Shown here: positions 1-6,266 of the stretch, piece by piece
Numbering within the stretch: the first letter of the stretch is position 1
How the letters are laid out: each line of letters opens with the position of its first letter
Assembly (NCBI GenBank): GCA_014380705.1
Contig: JACMJI010000237.1
Coordinates: forward strand, 1 to 10,530
DNA: 10,530 nt
DNA from: Gorillibacterium sp.
GTDB lineage: Bacteria; Bacillota; Bacilli; Paenibacillales; NBRC-103111
Direction of reading: 5' to 3'
The notes under the pieces: generated by a model
Databases searched by the model: none
The model's input: only the letters and a program-made list of their open reading frames with translations
What the model was told of the DNA's origin: nothing
Translations under genes and position numbers: made by a program

Positions 1-30
1 AAAAGGGTACGAAATAAGGAGTCAACGAGC

Positions 31-789
31 ATGCCAATCCAAAGTGAAACTGAGCTCTACGGGCCGGTTAAAGCTTTTTTTGAACAACTAGGCTATGAAG
101 TAAAAGGAGAAATTCTCAGCTGTGATCTGGTGGCGGTTCGCGGGGAAGAGGAGCCTGTTCTAGTTGAACTCAAGCGCACGTTTAACCTGCCGTTAGTCAT
201 TCAGGGCATAGAACGGCTTGGGCGCTCGGAGCGAGTCTATCTGGCTGTTGAACAGAACCGTACAGGCAAAGCCCCCTATGGGCTTAAGTGGAATGAACTG
301 ACGAAGCTATGCCGCATGCTTGGTCTTGGGCTGCTGGTCGTGCGCTTCTACAAGACGAAAGCGCCTGTTGTGGAGGCGCTTTGCGATCCTGGTCCCTATA
401 CTCTAGCTCGAAAGCGTCGACACACGGTGAGTCTGGTACAGGAATTTCGCGAACGTACTGGCGACTATAATACGGGTGGCAGCAGCAAAGTGAAGCTGAT
501 GACCGCCTATCGAGAGAAAGCACTGCTCTGTGCCCATTTTCTTTACCATGAAGGTCCGCTCCAACCGCGATGCCTCCGTAAACTTACCGGTAATCAGCAC
601 GTCACAGCCTTGCTGCACAACAACCATTATCTATGGTTTAAGCGCGCCTCGCGTGGGGTTTATGAGCTTGCTCCACAAGGAGAGAAAGCCCTCAGCGAAT
701 ACGCTGCCTTGCTTGCAGCCATATTGGAGAAACGAAGTCGAGCCATCGTCACAGCGACAGAAAAAACAGAGGCTCAGTCTAAACCTTGA
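31..789 (+). CDS. DUF2161-type putative PD-(D/E)XK phosphodiesterase
   Basis: This 252-residue cytoplasmic protein matches my recollection of the DUF2161 family, which is predicted to have a PD-(D/E)XK nuclease-like fold; no substrate is established that I know of. Seen in the sequence: an N-terminal alpha/beta region with the pattern expected of that fold, Asp32 (CDLVAV) followed by Glu46-Leu-Lys48 (VELKRTF), then a helix containing Gln58. Residues about 160-225 (REKALLCAHFLY to GVYELAPQGEKAL) look like a winged-helix module, so DNA binding is plausible. There is no signal peptide or membrane segment. The ATG at 31 follows AAGGAG at 16-21 with a 9-base spacer, which fixes the start. The gene is convergent with the MFS transporter, and its last codons lie in a hairpin that probably terminates that neighbour. 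The family call is fairly secure; nuclease activity is inference from the D...ExK signature only. Confidence 0.75.
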   Translation: MPIQSETELYGPVKAFFEQLGYEVKGEILSCDLVAVRGEEEPVLVELKRTFNLPLVIQGIERLGRSERVYLAVEQNRTGKAPYGLKWNELTKLCRMLGLGLLVVRFYKTKAPVVEALCDPGPYTLARKRRHTVSLVQEFRERTGDYNTGGSSKVKLMTAYREKALLCAHFLYHEGPLQPRCLRKLTGNQHVTALLHNNHYLWFKRASRGVYELAPQGEKALSEYAALLAAILEKRSRAIVTATEKTEAQSKP

Positions 790-802
790 CTGAACCTCTG
801 TT
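761..802 (-). terminator. Rho-independent terminator for the MFS gene, overlapping the DUF2161 gene end
   Basis: The arms at 767-779 and 788-800 form a 13-bp stem, extended two pairs by the flanking A and T bases, with an 8-base loop. Read as minus-strand RNA, every position pairs (one G-U) and the stem is followed by six U residues (A run at 761-766 on the plus strand). Read as plus-strand RNA, the same position is a C-A mismatch and the tail is poor. The hairpin therefore suits minus-strand transcripts from the MFS gene, which ends 115 bases away. It includes the stop codon (787-789) of the convergent DUF2161 gene. Confidence 0.75.
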
Positions 803-861
803 ATAATGGAACATTATATGTCAGAGGCATCTGAATAGGGCCGCTTATCATATCCAGCACA

Positions 862-885
862 AGGATAAACGCCTATCGGCATCCT
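862..885. repeat. Small imperfect inverted repeat
   Basis: AGGAT (862-866) and ATCCT (881-885) can pair, as can GCC (871-873) and GGC (878-880), leaving a 4-base bulge and a TATC loop. It lies in the 128-base convergent gap between the DUF2161 and MFS genes. No T tract follows on either strand, so I do not call it a terminator; it may be chance structure. Confidence 0.25.
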
Positions 886-917
886 GTAGGGCCGTGCGTT
901 AAAAAAATGGAGGAGAC

Positions 918-2153
918 TTACTTCCTTCCAATCAGGCCGACAATGATGATCTGGGTCGCTGCTGCAGCCATAAGCAAGAGGGTCAGCTTACCCGTATCTA
1001 AATCACCACTCAATAGAATAAGCGCAAGAATGGAAAGGACACGGCCTGTATTCAAGAAAGCTTCTCGGAATACAACAGCCTCGATTCGCAGTTGCCCTTT
1101 AAGTGGAAGTCGGGAAGTAATTCCGAAATAATAAGAGGTCATAATGTTCCCCTGCATAGGGCTAAACAACGCATTCAGGATGAGAAAGCAGAGTACAGTC
1201 ACAAGCGTATACTCAATTCTCATCACAGTGGCACCCGTAAAATACCCGATCGCAACTAGGAGCAGATAAAATTTCCTGCGCTCCTCTTTAAGAAACCGTG
1301 GCAAGAAAAAGGCCATAGAGATGGACACAGCAGAAAACAGCACACCAAGATATCCAATTAAATCCTCTCGCGATAATGCGCGAAATAGTAGAATATTTGG
1401 GAGAAACAGCATGATGCCTTGAAACAGTCCAATCACGAAAAAGCAGGCAAGTCCCATGAGCCATTCATTATTCTTGTGCATGAGGAGCGGTCCCAGCTTA
1501 AGAAAATAACGTTTACTTCGTGAAGTTACTGCCTTGATGCGCAAACTAAAGATTGCAGCGAGAAAAAGCAAAACAAAGGATATAGAGAACACCGTTAGAT
1601 ATCCAGCTAGCTGCTCACTTCTAGCAATTAGAAAACCAGCAATGGCAGGTCCAAGAAGCCCTGCAAGCGTGAAGAAGATCGAGTTGAAGGAAAGATAACG
1701 AACCCGGTTCTTCTCCGTAGAAACATCATACATAAGAACAATATATCCTACCCAATAGAATCCTCCACCGAGACCGCCAAAGACCGCGAACAATGGATAA
1801 TACACAACTAGATTCTCCTGAACGATCATAACCACTAAATAAAATAAAGCTATCAGCGCAATTCCAGCTCGGTACACGACTAAAGGATCCCGCTTTTTGG
1901 CAATCCAGCCTCCAAGTGCAAAGGAAAAGGGGGCGACGGCAAAATTGATGATATTATAGATTCCATTAACGGTTAAACTCTCTGTTAATCGCCATAAATA
2001 CAAATTAAGAAATACGCCAGACATCGAAGCTCCAAATTGAAAAAGAAAATGGATATAGAGCGACATTTTTGCATCACGGGATAACTGCTGTTCAGGGGGT
2101 ACTTGATTATCTAATGCGCTAAGGCGCTGGCGAAGATGACTGACAATCTGCAT
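918..2153 (-). CDS. MFS transporter, 12 predicted membrane helices
   Basis: This 411-residue integral membrane protein has the look of a major facilitator superfamily transporter. About twelve hydrophobic segments are visible (roughly 34-54, 66-84, 93-111, 116-142, 158-177, 184-204, 232-255, 268-286, 296-312, 318-334, 370-384, 388-407). A basic cytoplasmic loop, GGWIAKKRD at 81-89, sits where the MFS loop 2-3 motif belongs. The central loop (about 205-230) is rich in Lys and Arg. The substrate cannot be told from sequence; efflux or sugar export are both possible. The start is uncertain: the only Shine-Dalgarno-like stretch (AAGGAAG on the minus strand, 2169-2175) is 15 bases from the ATG. 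Met30 is a possible alternative but has no ribosome binding site. The gene has its own downstream terminator and no evident operon partner. Confidence 0.85.
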   Translation of the reverse strand: MQIVSHLRQRLSALDNQVPPEQQLSRDAKMSLYIHFLFQFGASMSGVFLNLYLWRLTESLTVNGIYNIINFAVAPFSFALGGWIAKKRDPLVVYRAGIALIALFYLVVMIVQENLVVYYPLFAVFGGLGGGFYWVGYIVLMYDVSTEKNRVRYLSFNSIFFTLAGLLGPAIAGFLIARSEQLAGYLTVFSISFVLLFLAAIFSLRIKAVTSRSKRYFLKLGPLLMHKNNEWLMGLACFFVIGLFQGIMLFLPNILLFRALSREDLIGYLGVLFSAVSISMAFFLPRFLKEERRKFYLLLVAIGYFTGATVMRIEYTLVTVLCFLILNALFSPMQGNIMTSYYFGITSRLPLKGQLRIEAVVFREAFLNTGRVLSILALILLSGDLDTGKLTLLLMAAAATQIIIVGLIGRK

Positions 2154-2154
2154 A

Positions 2155-2167
2155 GGGAGAATATCCC
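2155..2167 (-). promoter_or_regulatory. Mini-hairpin between RBS and start of the MFS gene
   Basis: GGGA (2155-2158) and TCCC (2164-2167) can form a 4-bp hairpin with a 5-base loop, placed between the Shine-Dalgarno-like AAGGAAG and the annotated ATG. If folded, it would shorten the effective spacing from 15 to about 2 bases. This may rescue, modulate or merely coincide with an otherwise poor initiation site; the start itself could also be wrong. Confidence 0.25.
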
Positions 2168-2245
2168 ACTTCCTTATTATTCTAATATATTAAGCTAAGC
2201 TGAAGCTACGTCATCATTCTAACACATCCTGCTATTACTAACCTT

Positions 2246-2292
2246 AAAAAAAGAGTAAAGCATCGTCCACTTAGGGGCGATGCTTTACTCTT
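2246..2292 (-). terminator. Rho-independent terminator of the AbrB-type gene
   Basis: A perfect 15-bp inverted repeat (arms 2251-2265 and 2278-2292, 12-base loop) is followed on the minus strand by seven T residues (A run at 2246-2252 on the plus strand, partly within the arm). It lies 57 bases beyond the stop of the AbrB-type gene and insulates the downstream MFS gene, which should therefore have its own promoter. Confidence 0.9.
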
Positions 2293-2349
2293 CAATATCA
2301 AAATCTTCTAAGAAAATCGTTATGATATTTCTAGAATAAGTGCACATCT

Positions 2350-2601
2350 CTATTCTTTAATCATCCCAACCATTTCCTGATGGCATACGCCGCAGATATG
2401 ACGATCCTTATACTGAATAACATCCGTCATCGAACTGCAGAACACACAACGCGGACGATATCTTTCCAACAAAATCTGGTCCCCTTGCACCAAAATTTCG
2501 ATAGGATCTCCTTCATTCATCTGATATCTTTTGCGCAGTGACTTTGGCAGAACAATGCGCCCTAACTGATCGACTCTACGAACAATTCCTGCCGGTTTCA
2601 T
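2350..2601 (-). CDS. AbrB/MazE/SpoVT-type DNA-binding regulator with Cys4 tail
   Basis: This 83-residue protein has an N-terminal swapped-hairpin AbrB domain (residues about 3-48). It starts GIVRRVDQLGRIVLPKSLR, very close to the DNA-binding part of Bacillus AbrB and SpoVT, which bind DNA as multimers and control transition-state and sporulation genes. The C-terminal part differs from AbrB: two CxxC pairs, Cys52-Cys55 and Cys70-Cys73, suggest a small zinc ribbon or knuckle. I chose the ATG at 2601 because GAGGGG lies 6 bases upstream; an in-frame ATG at 2625 would add eight residues but has no comparable ribosome binding site. The gene is 93 bases downstream of trmL on the same strand with no clear terminator between, so cotranscription is possible. 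The targets are unknown. Domain assignment is secure; a specific name such as abrB is not justified. Confidence 0.85.
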   Translation of the reverse strand: MKPAGIVRRVDQLGRIVLPKSLRKRYQMNEGDPIEILVQGDQILLERYRPRCVFCSSMTDVIQYKDRHICGVCHQEMVGMIKE

Positions 2602-2694
2602 TTCGTTTCCCCTCACTCTTCCCATGTGATGTAGTGTTTCTCGGTTGCTTGTTGCCTTAAGGAACTCAGGACTATTGAATCGATGGTTCTAAAG

Positions 2695-3159
2695 CTACCA
2701 CAAACCAGCAAAACCAGTCTGTCTAAGACCCTCATATAGAATGACAGCTGCGGAGTTCGACAAGTTGAGTGAACGGATTCCCTCACCCATCGGCAAGCGC
2801 ATGCATGTATCCTTATGGGCTTCAAGTATCGAAAGTGGAAGCCCTTTTGTTTCCTTACCGAAAACAAAAAAATCTCCATCCCGGAATTCAAAGTCAGCAT
2901 AACACATATCCGCTTTCGTTGTGGCGAAAAAAAACCTCGCCTCCGGGTACTTGCTCATGACCTCACTAAATGAATCATGGTATTCCAGTTTAACAGACGG
3001 CCAATAATCTAATCCGGCACGTTTTAGTGTTTTGTCATCGGTAGAAAACCCGAGCGGTCTTACCAAATGCAAAAACGTTCCTGTCGCAGCACAGGTTCGA
3101 GAAATATTGCCTGTATTTGCGGGAATCTCTGGCTCTACCAGAACGATGTGAAAAGCCAT
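2695..3159 (-). CDS. trmL: tRNA (cytidine(34)-2'-O)-methyltransferase TrmL
   Basis: This 154-residue SPOUT-class methyltransferase is close in length to E. coli TrmL. The family uses S-adenosylmethionine to methylate the 2'-OH of wobble position 34 in certain leucine tRNAs, in the cytoplasm. The three SPOUT motifs are all visible: motif 1 around residues 15-23 (NTGNISRTC), motif 2 around 97-108 (FFVFGKETKGLP), and motif 3 around 129-143 (RSLNLSNSAAVILYE). The last two form the trefoil-knot cofactor site. The ATG at 3159 is preceded by GAGGAG at suitable distance. A consensus TATAAT (minus strand, 3191-3186) lies about 27 bases upstream of the start. It is divergent from the response regulator gene and may be cotranscribed with the AbrB-type gene. 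The protein appears intact. Confidence 0.93.
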   Translation of the reverse strand: MAFHIVLVEPEIPANTGNISRTCAATGTFLHLVRPLGFSTDDKTLKRAGLDYWPSVKLEYHDSFSEVMSKYPEARFFFATTKADMCYADFEFRDGDFFVFGKETKGLPLSILEAHKDTCMRLPMGEGIRSLNLSNSAAVILYEGLRQTGFAGLW

Positions 3160-3185
3160 TGCTTCGCTCTCCTCTCATCTTTTCT

Positions 3186-3191
3186 ATTATA
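3186..3191 (-). promoter_or_regulatory. Candidate -10 element for trmL
   Basis: A perfect TATAAT on the minus strand gives a predicted start site near 3179 and a short leader of about 20 bases carrying the trmL ribosome binding site. The -35 region (TTTGTA or TTGTAC at 17 or 16 bases) is weak. Confidence 0.5.
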
Positions 3192-3300
3192 CATGATTCT
3201 ACCCAAGGTACAAATTTAACATGTAGTTTATTTTTAGATAATCTTCTGATTACGCTCATAGGCAATAATTAGGGGAATCCTCGTATAAGGAGCTGTGCCC

Positions 3301-4035
3301 ATGAATATAAAGAAGAAAATTCTGGTCGTTGATGATGAACCCTCCATAGCCATGCTTCTTGATTTCAATCTCAAATTAGCTGGTTATGAGGTTCGCTGCG
3401 TGTATGATGGTGAAGCTGTCTTCGGAGTTTTATCGGAGTTCCGCCCGGATCTGATCGTGCTTGACCTCATGCTTCCCAAGCTCTCTGGTATTGAGGTTTG
3501 TCGAAAGTTGAGAAGCGCCAATAATCTTGTCCCGGTTATCATGCTCACCGCACTTCATGGAATAAGCGAGAAAATAGCGGGGCTTGATAACGGAGCCGAC
3601 GATTATATGACCAAACCCTTCAGTCCCCAGGAGTTGCTTTCAAGAATCCAAGCCATTCTGCGCCGAGCACAAAATCAACCAGATCCCGCTTCCGCGGAGG
3701 ATGTTATCGAGATCGGCGCCATGAGAATTATTCCAGCGAGCCGAGAAGTGAGCATGAACAATCAACCTATAGACCTCACACCAAAGGAATATGAGCTTCT
3801 ACATTTCTTTTGCCTACATCGCGGTAAGGTATTGAGTCGCCAGCAATTGCTTCACGGAGTATGGGATTACCACTTTCTCGGTGATACTCGGATTGTTGAT
3901 GTCCACATTAGCCATTTACGGGATAAAATTGAAACGAACCCCCGTCACCCTGATTATGTAGTAACCGTTCGAAGTGTCGGCTACAAGCTTTCCGAGCCTA
4001 GCTCTAGTAATGTCCTCGTATCCCAAGCTAAGTAA
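3301..4035 (+). CDS. PhoB/OmpR-family response regulator, no adjacent kinase
   Basis: This 244-residue cytoplasmic two-component regulator has a receiver domain at residues 6-120 with the full phosphorylation site: Asp11-Asp12 acidic pair, phosphoacceptor Asp55 (VLDLMLP), Thr83 and Lys105 (TKPF). A winged-helix DNA-binding domain follows at about 136-232 (LTPKEYELLHFF ... VDVHISHLRDKIE ... TVRSVGYKL). Both are of ordinary length for the family. The ATG at 3301 is preferred because AAGGAG at 3287-3292 is 8 bases upstream; a GTG at 3295 would be only 2 bases from it. Such regulators usually sit beside their histidine kinase gene, but here trmL diverges upstream and serC converges downstream. 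The kinase must lie elsewhere, or the regulator is an orphan. I cannot assign a regulon or a reliable symbol. Confidence 0.92.
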   Translation: MNIKKKILVVDDEPSIAMLLDFNLKLAGYEVRCVYDGEAVFGVLSEFRPDLIVLDLMLPKLSGIEVCRKLRSANNLVPVIMLTALHGISEKIAGLDNGADDYMTKPFSPQELLSRIQAILRRAQNQPDPASAEDVIEIGAMRIIPASREVSMNNQPIDLTPKEYELLHFFCLHRGKVLSRQQLLHGVWDYHFLGDTRIVDVHISHLRDKIETNPRHPDYVVTVRSVGYKLSEPSSSNVLVSQAK

Positions 4036-4114
4036 GAGTTTTCCTGCACGATTCCAAGACTGTCTTAGATCCTGTTCCAAAAAACGGAATAATTACAAAA
4101 TGTACTTCCTTTCT

Positions 4115-4176
4115 AAAACAATAGCAAAACCGTACAGCGGCTCATAAAGCCATGGGTACGGTTTTGCTATTGTTTT
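4115..4176. terminator. Bidirectional terminator between response regulator and serC
   Basis: A perfect 21-bp inverted repeat (4115-4135 and 4156-4176) encloses a 20-base loop that itself contains a small GGCT/AGCC stem (4139-4142 with 4148-4151). A T5 tract follows on the plus strand (4173-4177), and a T4-containing tract follows on the minus strand. The position between two convergent genes, 80 bases past the response regulator stop and 63 past the serC stop, fits a shared terminator. Confidence 0.9.
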
Positions 4177-4230
4177 TGTATACTATGAGCTCATAACTTA
4201 AGTTTATCCATATAAACAGTCCTTGCAGCG

Positions 4231-4250
4231 ATTACGAATTACGAATTACG
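4231..4250. repeat. Heptanucleotide tandem repeat across the serC stop codon
   Basis: Nearly three copies of the 7-base unit ATTACGA cover the last serC codons and stop. Loss or gain of one unit would still give the same final residues and TAA on the minus strand, so it should not alter the protein. It looks like a slippage product. Confidence 0.8.
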
Positions 4251-5324
4251 CTTTTGAAAATCAATCATGAAATCCGCGAGTGCTTTACAGGCTTCATATG
4301 GAACAGCATTGTAAGTGGAGGCACGAAGATGTCCGACACTGCGATGACCCTTAAGCCCAATAAAACCTGCTGTTTGAAATTCCTTGATGAATTGTTTCTC
4401 AAGTTCTTCGTCAGCGAGCTTCCAGGTAACGTTCATCATCGAACGGCTGCCTTCCTCAGCAAGGGCTTCATAGAATCCTCCGCTGCTCTCAATGACATGA
4501 TATAACAGGTCTGTTTTCTCACGATTTAGTTTCTCAATAGCTCCTAAACCACCGAGTCCTTTAATCCATTTCAGGACAAGATTAATCATGTACACCCCAA
4601 AAACAGGAGGAGTGTTATACAATGAGTCATTTTTCACATGGGTGCTGTAGCGAAGCATCGTTGGCAGCGTTTTGGGAGAGGCAGCGAGCAGCTCTTCTTT
4701 GGCGATGACAACAGTTACACCTGATGGACCGAGATTCTTCTGTGCCCCTGCATAAATCAGGGCAAATTTCGAAACATCAAATGCCCGGCTGAGAATATCA
4801 CTGGACATATCGGCAATCAGAGGAACATTACCAGTGTCAGGAAACCCTGCATACTGAGTACCAGCAATCGTCTCGTTTGAAGTAATATGGAGATAAGCGG
4901 CATTTTCAGGAATTTGAACATTAGATAAATCAGGCATATGAAGCACATTCTCCTGCGTTTGTGCTACTACGACCGTTTCACCAATCAATTGGCATTCTTG
5001 AATGGCTTTCTCGGCCCAACTGCCGCTATGGACGTAAGCGCCAACCTTACCCGCCGTTAAAAAATTCATGGGGATCATTGCAAATTGTGTACTAGCGCCG
5101 CCTTGTAAGAATAATACTTTATAGCCTTCCGGAATGGACAAAAGCTCTTTCAAGAGTTCTTGGGTTTCCGTATTCACCTGTTCGTATTCTTTGCTGCGGT
5201 GGGACACTTCCATGATGGACATGCCAATTCCCCGGAATTCGACCAGCTCTTCTTGCGCCTTCTGGAGTACTTCCAGTGGAAGCGCCGCCGGTCCGGCGTT
5301 AAAATTGTATGCGCGCTTGCTCAT
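4239..5324 (-). CDS. serC: Phosphoserine aminotransferase SerC
   Basis: This 361-residue PLP enzyme interconverts 3-phosphohydroxypyruvate and phosphoserine with glutamate/2-oxoglutarate, the second step of serine synthesis. It opens with the family hallmark YNFNAGPAALP (6-16). It has MEVSHRSKEY (38-47), the phosphate-binding GGAST loop (75-79), Asp172 (LIADMSS) to contact the pyridine ring, and PLP-binding Lys196 in YAGAQKNLGPSG (191-202). Length is normal for Bacillales SerC. I chose the ATG at 5324: AGGTGAGGGG lies just upstream, whereas an ATG 18 bases further out would overlap that ribosome binding site. The stop lies within a tandem ATTACGA repeat. A good TATAAT sits about 67 bases upstream. 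No other serine-pathway gene is adjacent. It is divergent from thpR. Confidence 0.97.
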   Translation of the reverse strand: MSKRAYNFNAGPAALPLEVLQKAQEELVEFRGIGMSIMEVSHRSKEYEQVNTETQELLKELLSIPEGYKVLFLQGGASTQFAMIPMNFLTAGKVGAYVHSGSWAEKAIQECQLIGETVVVAQTQENVLHMPDLSNVQIPENAAYLHITSNETIAGTQYAGFPDTGNVPLIADMSSDILSRAFDVSKFALIYAGAQKNLGPSGVTVVIAKEELLAASPKTLPTMLRYSTHVKNDSLYNTPPVFGVYMINLVLKWIKGLGGLGAIEKLNREKTDLLYHVIESSGGFYEALAEEGSRSMMNVTWKLADEELEKQFIKEFQTAGFIGLKGHRSVGHLRASTYNAVPYEACKALADFMIDFQKRNS

Positions 5325-5390
5325 TTTCCCCTCACCTTTCAAAAGTTCCTTTAGTGCCTCTCGGCTTCAACGCTTTAATGGATTCCTATC

Positions 5391-5396
5391 ATTATA
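5391..5396 (-). promoter_or_regulatory. Candidate -10 element for serC
   Basis: A perfect TATAAT reads on the minus strand, giving a predicted start near 5384 and a leader of about 60 bases before the serC ATG. No good -35 hexamer is present 16-18 bases upstream, so an activator or extended contacts may be needed. I found no T-box or riboswitch in the leader. Confidence 0.45.
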
Positions 5397-5450
5397 GCCG
5401 AATCTACCAGCTGATGGTTATAAAAACATTCTTTCAAGGAGGAAAATGTT

Positions 5451-6044
5451 ATGAATCCCGTTCCCTTGGTTACCCCTCATCTTTTTATCGCTCTACCTAT
5501 TGCTGACGATGTCAAGTTGCAGGTAGAAGAAAGGACGAAAGTCCTTCGAGAGCATGTGTCTTTTCGCAAATGGACTCACCCTCAGGATCTTCATATCACC
5601 TTGAAATTCCTTGGAGCCACACCTTCCGAAAAGATAGCTGATATTCACTCCTTGCTTTTGGATATAGCAGAGCATTACGCACCGATTTCCTTATCCTTAT
5701 CAGACCTTGGCACCTTCGGCTTGCCTGTCTCTCCCCGTGTGTTATGGACACGTGTCGGTGGAGAAATGGAACGTCTATTTAGCCTTCAGAGGGACATCGA
5801 GCATAAGCTTGAGCGGATAGGCTTCGCCAAGGAAAACCGTCCCTACTCCCCACACGTTACCCTTGCAAAGCAATATGTCGGTGCCGATTCACCCGAGGAG
5901 CTTCTCATGGCTATAGCAAAATCGACTTGGCAACCCCCCCTTTCGTGGCCTGGGATGGATATCGTTCTGTTTGAGAGTCACCCGGGGAAATCACCGATGT
6001 ACGAAGCATTAGCTCGCTTCCCATTACTAAAAGGAAATCAATGA
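5451..6044 (+). CDS. thpR: RNA 2',3'-cyclic phosphodiesterase (2H family)
   Basis: This 197-residue cytoplasmic protein belongs to the LigT/ThpR branch of the 2H phosphoesterases, which open 2',3'-cyclic phosphates on RNA to 2'-phosphates and were first named 2'-5' RNA ligases. Both catalytic HxT motifs are present: His48-Ile-Thr50 (LHITLKFLG) and His135-Val-Thr137 (PHVTLAKQ), spaced as expected for the two pseudo-symmetric lobes. An N-terminal LFIALPI strand is also typical. The length is near the family norm. AAGGAGG at 5437-5443 followed by a 7-base spacer supports the ATG at 5451. A TATAAA at 5419-5424 may be its -10 box, though the -35 is poor. The gene contains a run of seven C residues (5934-5940), but the frame is intact through it. 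It is transcribed away from serC and toward the RacA-like gene. Confidence 0.92.
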   Translation: MNPVPLVTPHLFIALPIADDVKLQVEERTKVLREHVSFRKWTHPQDLHITLKFLGATPSEKIADIHSLLLDIAEHYAPISLSLSDLGTFGLPVSPRVLWTRVGGEMERLFSLQRDIEHKLERIGFAKENRPYSPHVTLAKQYVGADSPEELLMAIAKSTWQPPLSWPGMDIVLFESHPGKSPMYEALARFPLLKGNQ

Positions 6045-6049
6045 TTCAT

Positions 6050-6265
6050 TAAACGCCACCCTGTTTCACTTTTGCGAGAAAAGCGGGATAACCACTTTGT
6101 TTGCCGAACCATGACTACCTTTGTCACCCATGCAGGGGAAACCGTTTCTAGGGGCGAAATGGTTGTAAAATAACCCGCAAAGCGTAATCGACTTACATCG
6201 ATGCTTAGGTTGATTATTATGCGGATGCTCTAAAAAATCTTAAAAAATGCGAAGCGGGTGAACGA
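6050..6265 (+). ncRNA. Candidate structured regulatory leader of the RacA-like gene
   Basis: The 222 bases between thpR and the RacA-like gene carry several consistent stems: TGAC/GTCA (6112-6115 with 6123-6126); a 9-bp stem AACCGTTTC/GAAATGGTT (6140-6148 with 6156-6164); and AAGC-ATCGA/TCGAT-GCTT (6180-6183 and 6187-6191 with 6198-6202 and 6203-6206). The element ACCCGC (6173-6178) is complementary to the Shine-Dalgarno region GCGGGT (6254-6259). It can also pair with GCGGG (6083-6087), with TGCGG (6220-6224), or, shifted, with TTTGCG (6071-6076). Mutually exclusive pairing around a ribosome binding site is the usual logic of a translational riboswitch. I could not match it to a known class. 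Phrases such as GCCGAACC and AGGGGAAACC recall part of the ydaO (c-di-AMP) motif, but the conserved 3' half of that motif is missing. It could be ordinary leader or 3'-UTR sequence. Confidence 0.35.
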
Positions 6266-6266
6266 T

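Noticed and set aside
2613..2900. Minus-strand 95-codon frame overlapping the trmL end
   Set aside because: It lies in another frame of trmL and the trmL-AbrB gap, shows no coherent protein features, and trmL has clear family motifs.
5934..5940. Frameshift in thpR at a run of seven C residues
   Set aside because: The frame is open through the run and the protein reaches a normal length with both HxT motifs.
6050..6265. c-di-AMP (ydaO), c-di-GMP (GEMM) or cobalamin riboswitch as a firm call
   Set aside because: Short fragments resemble each class (AGGGGAAACC, CGCAAAGC, CCCGCAA), but none shows its complete conserved core, so I kept only an unassigned structured leader.
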